Below are positions 26,901-38,064 of a stretch of DNA of 64,000 nucleotides, piece by piece; the first letter of the stretch is position 1; the number at the start of each line of letters is the position of its first letter. The stretch comes from Ridgeia piscesae. Taxonomy: Eukaryota > Annelida > Polychaeta > Sabellida > Siboglinidae. The notes beneath the pieces were generated by a model. It did no database searches. It had not been told where the DNA came from and saw nothing but the letters and a program-made list of their open reading frames with translations. The position numbers were made by a program, and so were the translations under genes. The DNA lies in assembly GCA_025642075.2 (NCBI GenBank), contig JAODUO010000569.1, forward strand, positions 286,001 to 350,000. The letters run 5' to 3'.

Positions 26901-29900
26901 TGCCTACTTAACTACTGCCTCGGTTACGTTGCCTACTTAACTACTGCCTCGGTTATGTTGCCTACTTAACTACTGCCTCGGTTATGTTGCCTACTTAACT
27001 ACTGCCTCGGTTATGTTGCCTACTTAACTACTGCCTCGGTTATGTTGCCTACTTAACTACTGCCTCGGTTATGTTGCCTACTTAACTACTGCCTCGGTTA
27101 TGTTGCCTACTTAACTACTGCCTCGGTTATGTTGCCTACTTAACTACTGCCTCGGTTATGTTGCCTACTTAACTACTGCCTCGGTTGTGTTGCCTACTTA
27201 ACTACTGCCTCGGTTGTGTTGCCTACTTAACTACTGCCTCGGTTGTGTTGCCTACTTAACTACTGCCTCGGTTGTGTTGCCTACTTAACTACTGCCTCGG
27301 TTGTGTTGCCTACTTAACTACTGCCTCGGTTGTGTTGCCTACTTAACTACTGCCTCGGTTGTGTTGCCTACTTAACTACTGCCTCGGTTGTGTTGCCTAC
27401 TTAACTACTGCCTCGGTTGTGTTGCCTACTTAACTACTGCCTCGGTTGTGTTGCCTACTTAACTACTGCCTCGGTTGTGTTGCCTACTTAACTACTGCCT
27501 CGGTTGTGTTGCCTACTTAACTACTGCCTCGGTTGTGTTGCCTACTTAACTACTGCCTCGGTTTGTTGCCTACTTAACTACTGCCTCGGTTATGTTGCCT
27601 ACTTAACTACTGCCTCGGTTATGTTGCCTACTTAACTACTGCCTCATGTATGGTTATTCATGGCTCCAATGTATGGTTATGTTGTAAGAAATTAACTTTC
27701 TTTGGATCATATCTTTTGAAACGTACGATGTTTCGACCCATAATCTACACGTCTAGGTCATGTACTGTCACATGACACCAGTATGTGACCTGTAGATGAT
27801 AGGTCAAAATGTGGTATGTTTCAAAAAATATGCTCCAAAGTAAGTTAATTTCTTACAACATAACCATACATTGGAGCCATGAATAACCATACATTGGAGC
27901 CATGAACTATATGCTCCATACTGCCTCAGTTATTTTTTAACGTTGTATTTCCGATTAATTTCACAAGTGGAAGTGTATACTCACCAGAAATAAGTACTGA
28001 AGGCCATACACGACTGAGTTTATCGTCAGCACTGGTTTCCAGTCTTCCCTACAATGTAAACCCAACATATTTCATGTTATACATACAGCTGGACTATTTC
28101 AGTCGAACATCAGACAAGTGCCTAAGTTACTAGAAACAACACATAAATTACAATAACAGATTTAATGTACAGAACAGCTACAAACTCCCTACACACACAC
28201 AGTGGAAGTTAGACGACAGTCACGTTTTCTTTAGTCTGAAAACAAGTATTAAAAGACAAAGTTACAGCGAAAATAAAGTAGAAATATTTTGGTGCAAGGT
28301 AAACTGTTTTACACACTGGTAGATGGTGGTACTCGATCTGAACATGAAATTTCTGATTAGTTAGCCACTGAGAAAAGTGATAAGGATTTATTTACATTTC
28401 ATATCAAAAAATGAGGTATGTTAAATTGTAGCAAGCTGTAATGCAATGCGGTGTATGCCATACTTAGCAATTTCTTATACAGTCGCGCCTCGCTATAACG
28501 CGACTCGCTATAACGCGAATCGGCTATAACGCGGTCGGTCGTGGACCCCAAATTTCTGCCGCCAGGGGGGAAATGGGCGCTACAGCTAACAATAACGCTG
28601 TAATTAACTGTCACTTATTTTTATGAAGTCCTCATGTTTGTCTTGTACAGGCTTATCTAGAAACAATTTAATGATATTAAGAAATTTAACACAGAAGTAC
28701 AACTGCGTTGCTGAGTTCGTTGTTTGTTGTGCCCCTGGCTTCTGGCTCTGCTCTGCCGTCGGCTTCGCGGCACCAATCCAATCATTTTTCAAACCGATCT
28801 ATTGTGTAACCAGCGCTTGGTTTGTGTGGTAATTTCTTAAGTGTTTGTTTAAAACATTACCAATTCCTTTGATTGCATTTAATTAACTTTAGGCACAGTA
28901 AATTTGGTACAAAGTCCTGTTTGTTTGCGCCGATATCAATCGCCAGTTCCTGTGGCTTCGGCGAAGGCGCCCGTTCACTGTGGCTTCCGCGAACGGGCAC
29001 CTTCGCCGGCTTGTAAATGCTATTAAATTGCTTACGAATCGGGCGGTGACGAAAAATAATTATGGTACTGAAATGGCAGGCTAAAGTTATGTTATGTTTT
29101 CTTCACTACGTATACGAAAAAATATTTACTTGTGCGCAAATATACGAATTCATCAACTGCGTGTGAACCGCAGTAGCCTCGAACCACCGTGAATTGCATT
29201 ATAAATCGGCACGGTAAATGTGCGATCTAAATTTATATTTTGGGATTTATTAAAAGATGAAATTAATCCAACAGTGAGCGCAATTAGTATAAGTATTAAT
29301 ATCTGACCGACTTCGGCAACATGTCAATTCATTTGTGCGTTTCGGCTGCTGAGTTCAAGGTTATTTTAAACCGCGACCGCGTACTGTGTTATCGCTCCGC
29401 CTCAGTTCGCATCGCCAGACGAGGCCCGTTGGCTCTGAATTTATTTTAAAACTGTACACCATTCGCAAGATTTACTCAGTTCAACATTCGACAGTGTATA
29501 TATGTTCCATTTCGTGGACCCCAACTACCGCGTTATAACGAGGCGCGACTGTATTAGTATATTCTGATTAGTCCGGTTTGAATCAAGTCAACATTTATGA
29601 GGCTGTTTACACCATATCAGTCTCTACATAATATCTTGGTTTGTTAAAATAATACCCATACTTAATGTAATAATGATATTTAATTTCTTATATCTTTTAA
29701 ATGTATACAAAATTTTGTGATCATGATAAAATAAATGATGTTACTGTTAGATCTATCGCTGATTTGGAGATCACTTTAGAGCATATAGACAGAACAGTAT
29801 TAAATCTTCAACTTTAGAGGTAAATAATGTCTTACTAATGTTCAAAATGTGTTACATAACTTACATTGTCAACTTATTAGATGTACATTCAAATCTGATA

Positions 29901-32730
29901 GAAAAGAGGTATTTTAATTATACAAAACCATTTAATGAAAACCCTGTTCAATATTCTCTGTAAAGGATGTCTAGTGTGGTTTTGAAAATAAGTATATAAA
30001 CAAACAATATTACCCAGTTACCCACCTGAGAATGTTTAAGCAGATGTTTCCTTCTAGGTCGATGTTTGGGTGGTACACCATTGTCTCGCATTTCACTTTT
30101 GGTGGTTCATGGGGGTAACCTTGTCCTACTTTGAAACTAAATACAAATCGTCCGCCACGGTAGAAACCCTACGAATAAAACCATAACAATGTCAGCACAA
30201 AATATTAGTCAATATAATCACTATGATTAAAATTACATAAACATACTTCAATTTTTATGGGAGTCCATGAGTCTGAGATGCTATAGTTCTTCTACAATAC
30301 TCCTACTCCTTGGTAAGAGTATATGTGACTAACTATTTTTAAAACATACTAAACCATCTTGTAATGTCTTTGTCAATAAGTGATCATATGAATGCATCCA
30401 TTACTTCAAAAATATTTGTAAATGTAGCAAATCAGTGACATTACAATACTTTCACAGCCAGCTTGGGTTTATGGGCCAAATGGAGGTGTTCACTTGTGAT
30501 CAGTCAAAATATCGGTGCAAGAGGTGTACATGTGTGGGAGACTGGTATATGGACTCCCACATATTTCTGTGGATTCACATCAGTTTTCAATAGAAATCAA
30601 TGTCTGCATAAACATCAGACACACAGGATGCAGTGGCACAGTGGGTAAAACAGTAGAATATCTGTTTTAAGTCATCTTGCTGTCGACTTAATGTTGCCTC
30701 AGCTGTACAAACTTTAATGAGTACCTGGCTATATCTATTGTTGGATATGATGTTTAATGATTAGCATTTGCAGCATTAACTACTTACATTTACTTCAATA
30801 CTGTGGAAGGCAACATCTATCTGCTATGTATTCAGACAGTATGGTGAGCCATTAAAATGTACTAAATAACAGCAACTTACCTCATCTGGTGATATTACAA
30901 GCTTGAAATTTAGCAGATCATCGGAATCTGGGAACTCCACTGTGCATGTTTTTGGCAAACTCAGTTCATTGATATCTGGAAGACAACATGCCACAGTTAC
31001 TAACTTACTACTAAAGGCCTGCATGACAGCCATGTCAATGTCAGTGGATTCATGTTACTAAGCCCGAGACAGTGTTCAAAATTTGAATATTCAATCTTTG
31101 AAATGTTCAATATCGACAAAACATTCAGATTCCAAACATGGTCTGTTGACAATACAGCACAGTGGGGTTAAGAGCATTTTAAACACATTCATGGTGTTTT
31201 CACATTTAGATGAGTTAATATTATCTGAACCATTTTCATATTCAACATATTCATGACGTTTTTACTCAAGACAACAGATGCTGCCAATATTTTCGCAGTA
31301 ATTACCAACCCTTCTGATTCCAGGTAATTGTAAGACATCGTCTTATGAAGGTAACAGATAATGGACAGTTTATAATGAATCCTGTGACCGACACTTTGTA
31401 ATTAACATGCTGTGGAGTGTGGATAGTAGTAGTACTGGATACTATGTGATGACAACAACAATGATGGACATTTTGTAACAAAAAATTTGTGATGGATATT
31501 TGTGAATTGTGATGAGAATTTTTTATTGTACCCATTGTAAATGGACCATTTGTGATAGGCGCATTGTAATGAACATATTGATATGGTAATTTCATGATGA
31601 ATACGTTATGATGGACTAATTGTTACTGATCCTTTCTGCCAGTTTGTGGTGAACATTTTTTTGTGACACATCCTTTGATGGACACTTTGTGGTGGATCTT
31701 TCGTAGTGGTCACTTCGTGATAGACATTTTGGGACGGACACCTTGTGATTGGCGCATTATGAGAAGAAATTTTATGACGAAAATTTTGTGACTGGCGCTT
31801 TCTAAATCTAAGGGATATTTTATGGTGGACACATTATTCTGGTTACTTTGTGTCAAGGACACTTTGTGATAGACATTTTGTGTTGGACTGTCACTGTTTT
31901 GTGTTGGACACTTCGCAATTGTCACCTTTGACACATAAGGAAGGTAACTTTGTGATGGATTCTTGGAAGGATACTTTGTGTGTACAATTCAGACACATGC
32001 GATCAAGTTCTATGTTTGTTAGTTAAAAGTGGAAACTGTATTTGTTAGGATTAGGCAATACTAACATTTGATTGTGATGTGACTTTTGACGTCATGAAAT
32101 ATAAAACTGTGTGTCTTCCATGTCACCAACACGAAGTGTATGGGTGTTGAGGATGAATGTGTGGGAATAGAATATGAGTTGCATGTATTTCACTGTGAAT
32201 GCCTTGTTTTTGTTGGCATTGTTTTTTGTGTGTGTGTCCCTCTTATACATTAAGAGACCACAAGACAAGGTATAGTTCTATTTTGTAAAGATGCATAAAG
32301 TATCTTATGATAATTTGAGTTTGTGTACAGAATAGAGTCACGTGTAACCACTTCCATTTTATAGGAAGTAGCCGTGTCTGTGTTGTGTGGGTATACCCTA
32401 TAATTTGTGATATGATTACGTCAGTTTTGCCAAACAATTTCAAGTAGTGTTGACGGTAAAAGGCAACATCTTGTTTCATACCGTATTAAGGAGAGGACTG
32501 TAAGAAGATAAATAACAGAAGGGTGAATCGGGGGTAATTGGGACCACATATGTCGCAGAGAAAGTTAAGTGTTGGTCAGTGGAAGTTGGACGGATCAGAT
32601 GTCAACGACCGTTTGCTCTACCTTTTGTTATCCTTAGTTGCGCAGCCGACGATTTCTTTTGGCCCATGCCTTTTGAGCCTCCATCTGTACCATCTTTCTT
32701 CTGTTGTTTCAGGGAAAATAATTTTATCAT
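23834..32730 (-). CDS. UBE2M: UBE2M (UBC12), NEDD8-conjugating enzyme E2, whole coding span, 5 exons
   Basis: Five exons on the minus strand (32730-32622, 30975-30881, 30168-30026, 28048-27985, 23974-23834) join in frame into 552 nt, 183 residues, the same length as the human protein. Each intron has GT/AG ends. The enzyme takes NEDD8 from the UBA3/NAE1 E1 as a thioester and passes it to cullins with RBX1 and DCN1-type E3s. The visible hallmarks are the N-terminal docking tail [12 protein letters not shown] (the E1- and DCN1-binding extension unique to UBC12), the E2 HPN motif (His101-Pro-Asn103) and the catalytic Cys at residue 111 (codon 30042-30040) in GNICLNILR. The C terminus is FERCLK. 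The start is set by the tail and an A at -3. Divergence from vertebrates is mostly in the variable linker, residues 13-28. The last intron is 4.0 kb and is mostly minisatellite. Confidence 0.97.
24371..27646. repeat. 29-bp minisatellite array, about 113 units, in UBE2M intron 4
   Basis: Core TACTTAACTACTGCCTCGG, with a variable tail of TTATG, TTACG, TTGTG or shortened TTAG before the next TTGCC. Variants are clustered: 13 consecutive TTGTG units at about 27184-27550, and runs of TTACG units at about 24600-24760 and 25950-26120. There are irregular units near 24745 and 26305. The array has stop codons in all frames and encodes nothing. It makes up over 80% of the intron between UBE2M exons 4 and 5. 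Confidence 0.97.
27646..27905. mobile_element. Fold-back (palindromic) element at the end of the 29-bp array
   Basis: Two inverted arms of about 124 bp meet at a centre near 27771 (TGTCACATGACA). The left arm begins ATGTATGGTTATTCATGGCT at 27646 and its complement ends at 27894. Arm identity is high, with a few substitutions and a short indel near the centre. Each arm also has an internal duplication of the sequence ATGTATGGTTAT. There is no open frame. ACTGCCTCA occurs on both sides (27638-27646 and 27920-27928), a possible target duplication, although that sequence is also part of the array unit. It looks like a MITE or fold-back transposon; the family is unknown. Confidence 0.75.
27985..28048 (-). 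CDS. UBE2M: UBE2M coding exon 4
   Basis: Encodes [20 protein letters not shown] then FL (residues 116-137). Acceptor ACATTGTAG, donor GTGAGT. Its donor opens onto the intron that contains the fold-back element and the 29-bp array; the end of that intron is 4.0 kb away. Confidence 0.95.
28480..29551. mobile_element. Non-autonomous pogo/Tigger-like DNA transposon, 1.07 kb
   Basis: Terminal inverted repeats of about 24 bp start CAGTCGCGCCTCG at 28480 and are mirrored by CGAGGCGCGACTG ending at 29551. The flanks are TA on each side (28478-28479 and 29552-29553), the target-site duplication used by the Tc1/mariner/pogo superfamily. The left end repeats the sub-terminal CTATAACGCG three times. Internally there is a 19-bp stem hairpin (28958-28976 with 28991-29009). 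No transposase is visible; the 69-codon frame at 28623 has no similarity I can name. It lies in UBE2M intron 3. Confidence 0.85.
30026..30168 (-). CDS. UBE2M: UBE2M coding exon 3 (active-site exon)
   Basis: Encodes residues 69-115 from [20 protein letters not shown] through GNICLNIL, with AG left for Arg116. It holds the HPN triad and the catalytic Cys111. Acceptor TTATTCGTAG, donor GTGGGTAA. This is the most conserved exon of the gene; against the human protein the visible changes are conservative (for example K to R and V to I). Confidence 0.96.
30881..30975 (-). CDS. UBE2M: UBE2M coding exon 2
   Basis: Follows the acceptor TGTCTTCCAG and ends at a GTAAGT donor. It completes Asp37 and encodes residues 38-68 ([10 protein letters not shown] through KLVISPDE), the first strands of the UBC fold. 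It joins exon 1 in phase 1 and exon 3 in phase 0. Confidence 0.95.
31360..31990. repeat. Worn minisatellite in UBE2M intron 1
   Basis: About 600 bases of degenerate units of roughly 16-20 bp built on TTTGTGATGGACA, with many substitutions and indels (TTTGTGATAGACATTTTGTG, CTTTGTGGTGGATC, TTTGTGACTGGCGC and others). It is much more diverged than the other arrays and so probably old. It is non-coding. Confidence 0.75.
32087..32094. promoter_or_regulatory. CRE-like palindrome TGACGTCA in UBE2M intron 1
   Basis: A perfect TGACGTCA octamer, the CREB/ATF consensus, about 530 bp inside the first intron. Sequence match only; no evidence of use. Confidence 0.3.
32622..32730 (-). CDS. UBE2M: UBE2M coding exon 1 (N-terminal docking tail)
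   Basis: Reads from ATG at 32730-32728 to AAAG, ending at a GTAGAG donor. It encodes residues 1-36 ([12 protein letters not shown], a Gly/Ser/Lys linker, then [10 protein letters not shown]) plus the first base of Asp37. The tail matches the conserved UBC12 extension that binds the UBA3 side of the E1 and, after N-acetylation, DCN1 (family knowledge). The plus-strand open frame at this place is its shadow. Confidence 0.95.
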
Positions 32731-33059
32731 GTTAATATATGTGTAAGGAATACGTAGGTAGAGTAACTATTACTTCTTCCAAGAAACAGCCTTCTGTGAC
32801 GCACAGACTATTAGTATTAGATTGAAGCTGTCATGTATAACTCTATATTTAGTTTCGCAAACAAAATATCCTTAATTAAACATATAATAGTACAATAATT
32901 TTTAATAATATATAATATTTAATTTGACTTATTAGGTTATAAAACGTTTACTATATATGCACTTTTTAACTACGAAAATGAAATCATAAACGATGAGAGG
33001 ACGTTCGAGCGGTGCCTACACAGTTGTGAGCCTCGATAGTTCATTAAGTGGCACAAGTG

Positions 33060-33067
33060 TGACGTCA
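33060..33067. promoter_or_regulatory. CRE-like palindrome TGACGTCA upstream of UBE2M
   Basis: A perfect TGACGTCA octamer about 330 bp upstream of the UBE2M ATG (transcription is leftward), inside a locally CpG-richer patch (about 33000-33090) that could be the promoter. A full palindrome is uncommon by chance in AT-rich DNA. Assignment as promoter element is inference. Confidence 0.4.
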
Positions 33068-33539
33068 CAACGCGTACCCATCCACTACCTGCAGTTCGAA
33101 AAGCAATGCCACGATGTGTATTTTTTTACTTTACATATTTAGTACCCAGACCTCAACTGTCTCACAACTGTCAAAGCGGCAGTTGACTTCTGGGTATAAA
33201 GCATCACCTATATATACCCAAATTAACTCTTCCAAAAGCTTTTATATGGCAACCCTAAAAATAATATGCGAACTGTGGAATGTTCCTCTACATAGAAGTA
33301 GGCACATGATTACGAAGAAGACTAAGACGAAGGAAGGAGAAAATACGAAGAAGAAGAATTTCAATTCCAACATCTGAAAACAGTGCGCCGTCAATTAACA
33401 GCTTTGGATTCATAATTATTTACAATAAAAAAAGGAATTTCGTAAATGTAAATTTATTCAACTCTCACGGATCAAGCTTCTCTGCAAACTTCCTAGTTCT
33501 TTTATGTGGACTTAGAATTTTTCATACAGTAATCCTCTG

Positions 33540-33662
<123 letters not shown>

Positions 33663-34249
33663 TTATATATGCGTTGTAATTTCCGGTATACACGGGATAT
33701 AGTTCAGCGCCCTCGGAGTTTGCATGCAGTGAGCTTGGTGGTCTGTTACCGTAATCTGCTTATGTTGTTGGTCTGGTCGGTACTTAAACTATTGGGACCT
33801 CCAAGCTCACCGATACCGGGGCGACGTCAGAAATCTTGATTCAGTCGCACGTACACTATCCGCTATAGAGCATACGTACCTTCACACATAGGTTTACTTT
33901 ACAGTGTACACTATTTGATAGGCCCTACCACTTTTCTCTTGGATAGTACCGGGTACCCAATATAAAATGATGATGGATGCGATAGTTTCTTACTGTATGG
34001 TAGACGGTATCTTGCAAACACATCTCGTAACAGTTCCATGATTCTTTCTGACGAAGTTGGTATTAAATCAGGCAATTTGCTATGTACATTTGACCGCTGT
34101 TATAAGAACATCGAGTCCATAAACGGTCTAGCGTAATCTATAAATAATACTTTGGCATCGCTTGGCAAGCCATTCCAACGTGTGAAGTGGTTTTGGATTA
34201 TCTAGCATCCTTTACCTTTCAGTGTGAGATATAGAACACATCTTTATCT

Positions 34250-35260
34250 ACGTCGTCGGTGGCAGATTAGTCCGCGATCTGAGCTGCAAAATTAAGCCTC
34301 TGCCGCAGTCGATACAGAAGCATTTGGAAGGTCACGACAGAAATATAGTCGTCATTTTGGTATTTTTGTGATCTCTTTTCTTCAATATGGCTCTTTCTCT
34401 TGTGAGTGGCCTGTCTCGATCTTGTGCAAGAATCTCGCAGATGTCTATGGCGATGTGTGTAACCTTCAGGTGTCTTTTGGTTCATCGATCTCTGTATATC
34501 GGTCTTTGTCTACCACGAAGACGTTTCCCTGTGACTAATTCCCCATATAACACAGCCTAAGGGAGTCCAGTCCGACGGAGTTGGGAAGCCGTCAGAGTGG
34601 GTTCTATGCTGGACACATTAGTCCGTCTCAAGACTTCAACATATGTGGGATGTCGTCTTTCCGTGAAATCCGGATGATTTGTCGTAGATGCCGGAGATGC
34701 ACTTGGGAAAGTTTTGTAATGTGGCGATGGTAGAGAGTGTATGTCTCAGCTGAGTACAGTGTTGGAAGCACAGTTGCCTTGTACACCTTGCACGTTCTGG
34801 CGTCTGTAATGCCATGTTGTGACCACACGCGCTTACAGAGTCCTCCAAAGAGCCTATACGGTTGTTAATTTCTTCATCAGTGGTGTTGTCAGATGCAACA
34901 ATGCTGCCAGGTACGTTCAATTCTTCACTGATATTTGTGGGGTTCCATAGATTGCAACAAGAGATTCGATTGAGGTATGTCCATGTAGAGGTTGGTAAAG
35001 CATCACAGTTGATTTTAAGTCCAGGCAGAGTTGCAGTTTGTTCAAAGTATTTACAAATCTCTCTGGTATATTCTAGTGTATGTACAATGATAGCAGCAGA
35101 ATCTGCAAACGAATGCAAAGTTGTCGAGTTTTCGTGCTTGCCTTTATTCAAGCCAATTGGAATAATTTTCCGTCAGGTCTAGTGCGGATGAATTTATTTG
35201 ACGGCAGCTAAGATTTCGTTTAATGTTGGTGGGTCTGCCCTGTCTTCATAGACTGATATT
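34250..35260 (-). mobile_element. Decayed non-LTR retrotransposon (LINE), reverse-transcriptase C-terminal part
   Basis: Read on the minus strand, broken frames follow the order of a LINE reverse transcriptase. IRTRPDGKLFQLA lies at about 35190-35150, then FADSAAIIVH at about 35110 (the catalytic F/YADD position, here with the second Asp replaced by Ser). Next come GLKIN and the segment ending NNRIGSLEDSV. Then comes CKVYKATVLPTLYSAETYTL (the VLPTLLYGAETW motif of this family), followed by QVHLRHLRQIIRISRKDDIP at about 34700. A His/Cys-poor remnant of the usual C-terminal zinc-finger tail may follow at about 34270. Stops and frameshifts interrupt it, and the endonuclease half is missing. It cannot be active. 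Confidence 0.8.
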
Positions 35261-38006
35261 GTTTTATTGACGCAGGTGCTTCTTTTTTAGCAGTATTTCC
35301 AACATAACTACATCTAAGCGCCCATATAGCGCTTGGCGCAAACAATTCAAGTCTATCAGCTCAGGACGCTTCGTCGACTATATTGGGCTCTGTGATGGAC
35401 TATATCTTGGTGTTTGCCGCCGCACGGGAAGGTTTCCATATGACATGGTCGATCCAAATAGAACAAATCCACCACAAGGCGTGTCTCCCCGGTAACCTCG
35501 ATAGCCCACATGTACTTGCACAGAGCTTCAACAGACTGTCTCCAAGTAATGCGCTGCTAGTTGTGGCGCATGCGCATTATCGTTGCATTGCATGGGGTGT
35601 GATGGGTTAGTGACCCGTCACCAACCGACTCAACGCACGAGTCTTCCTGACTCTACACACAATCGAGTGGCAGATCTCCTTTTCCCATCTGGTCGTAGTC
35701 CGCTCGGTCTTGCTTAAAACTGAGCCGAGCGCGATTTGATCCCCCAACCCATTTGGTATAATATGTGATTGAAGGCGGCGCCAAACCCATGGGATTAAGA
35801 TGCCATGCAGCCGATATGTCCGTATGACAAGTTCGAACCGTAGTGTAGGATAACTTATCTCGAGGTGATCAGACTCTTCGCTTCAGCGAACGCTTAATTG
35901 TCACATTGTTTATATCACACAGTTTCTTATCATTCTCAAGTAAATATATAATAATTAGCTATAGGGAAACGGCCATAATATACAAATTAAGCTTTCAAAT
36001 TATTGTAATTGACGTCCATCGTCCGGCCTTCTGTCGCCCCTACACCCCCCGTTCCATGCGTACCTTGGTGTTTTTACCTCCCAAACTGAGACGCGACTGA
36101 CAATAATGCTCATGGCCTAGTTAGGCTGGCAGCTGACCATAATAATGCACTCTCAGTGCCAATAATATAATGTTAATTCTAACAAGTCTGACTATGCCCA
36201 GTAGTTCAATGAGTTTTCATAATATCCCTGTACTAATTCTTCTTCTTTTTCCGGGTTACCGGCTAGCCTCAACATCATGAGGATACAGGCGGGCGTGTAA
36301 CCCAATTACGAGTGTAATTACAATCATACATAGACTAGTTAGCTAACAGAACCCTGACTGGTGCTGGAAACATATAAAGAACTAAGAAAATATAATCATC
36401 ATAAATAATCATCAGAACCTTGACGCGTTCGTAACTTGGACGCTGCAATGAGTATGGTTATATTGGTACTTCACCACGTTCTCGTACGTGGTTGTCATGC
36501 AGTACCTCGCGTGATTTGACGGTCGTTGTGAGTAGTGAGCGCGTGTCTGTGTTGTTTACTTCGTGCTCAAAAGGTAGGGATTTCATTATAGCACGTGCGT
36601 GGTTAATTTTGCATATATCGCATTTATTGTGATACTCCATTGTTCACTTAACGGTGATGGGAAGTGCCCGATTCGTGCGCGAATCCCAATTTGGAAGACG
36701 CATGCTGTCTTATTTTTGTCGCATACCAGTTACTACGTTGTCAAACTTCAAAGGCAAGGAACCCCGGAAAGGTTGTGGTCGCTGGGTTTGTCTAGGAGAC
36801 ATGTGACATTGCTGTACATCATTCAAGTTAATGTCATTTCAGTAATCCCTTGTATTTTACGTGTGTATCCAACAAGACGTTGATAACCCTTTTACTAGTA
36901 TAATTGAATGTAGCGGCGAGATTTTAGCCTAATATTTGACCTTGTTTACAATACAAAAGCTAATTATATATAATATAACAGGCAGTATAGTCTCAACAAG
37001 TAAACAATACCGTGCTAATTATTAGACGCTACATCAAGGTAATGTATACTAGTCAGAGGCTGCATGCTCATTATTATTGGTGTAACCAGCCCACACTTGA
37101 CCATAGTTGGCACAGCTTTAGTGTCACATGCAGTGGCTGCGGCATGGTCCTTTTTTGGCTTTTCGCTTGGCCTTTGACTTTGTATATATCGTTTGTATAT
37201 ACTTGCTGCAAACTGTAGCACCGGTACGTGATTCGTCGTTCTGGTAGACTTATTAAATATAGAGCCACCAACACCAAGTGTTTGTCTGTTCGCTTGACTT
37301 CTGAGAATTGTATTGTATTCACTTTACATGAGAGCTTATTTGTATTCCTTGTAATAGTTGACTGGTTCAGAGTTACATCCTAGTACAAAACACATGTATA
37401 TATTGTTATGCTTTAAGTAGCCTTTATGATAAAAATATGGCTTAGAATGTGTGGCCACATGCAGTCGGTCCTGGTCCTGGTGCTATTATGCATGTTTTGT
37501 TGTTGTAAATATAGTCTGCATAGTAGTATGTTGTGGGACCCCCTATAGAGTATAGGCCTAAGACTAAGCCCTAATACTTACAAACTACATATCATGTGTC
37601 CCATGCTGTGGGGGAGTTAGAATCTGTATAAATCTATAACAACGGTATTTTTATGACAGACAATTTAGAACAGTTAATTTGAGTGGAGTACTTTCAGCAT
37701 ACTTTGAGTGAAGCACTTACAGAAACATGCAGAATCCAAATTTGATCAAACTGAAAGATGCATGTATGTCAAATGAACTTTGCAGCCTATATCTGCCATA
37801 TTGTATTAGATGAATCAGTGTGAGGTCAGAGAGTATACACCAAAAAGGATAAGAGTGTTACAAATACACATTTTCAGTGGGCCATAAATGAACATGTAGA
37901 TTTTAAAAATAATGGATGTAATCAACACTAATTGTCTATAGCTCTGATCAGGTCATACTGCGCAGATAAAAGTAACATTTTAAACTAACTGTATTTAAAA
38001 ATTATT

Positions 38007-38064
<58 letters not shown>

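Noticed and set aside
24371..27646. CRISPR-like array
   Set aside because: Units are contiguous with no spacers and vary only at one end, the genome is eukaryotic and no cas genes exist. It is a minisatellite. The same applies to the other arrays.
32538..32735. 65-codon plus-strand frame
   Set aside because: It is the exact antisense of UBE2M coding exon 1.
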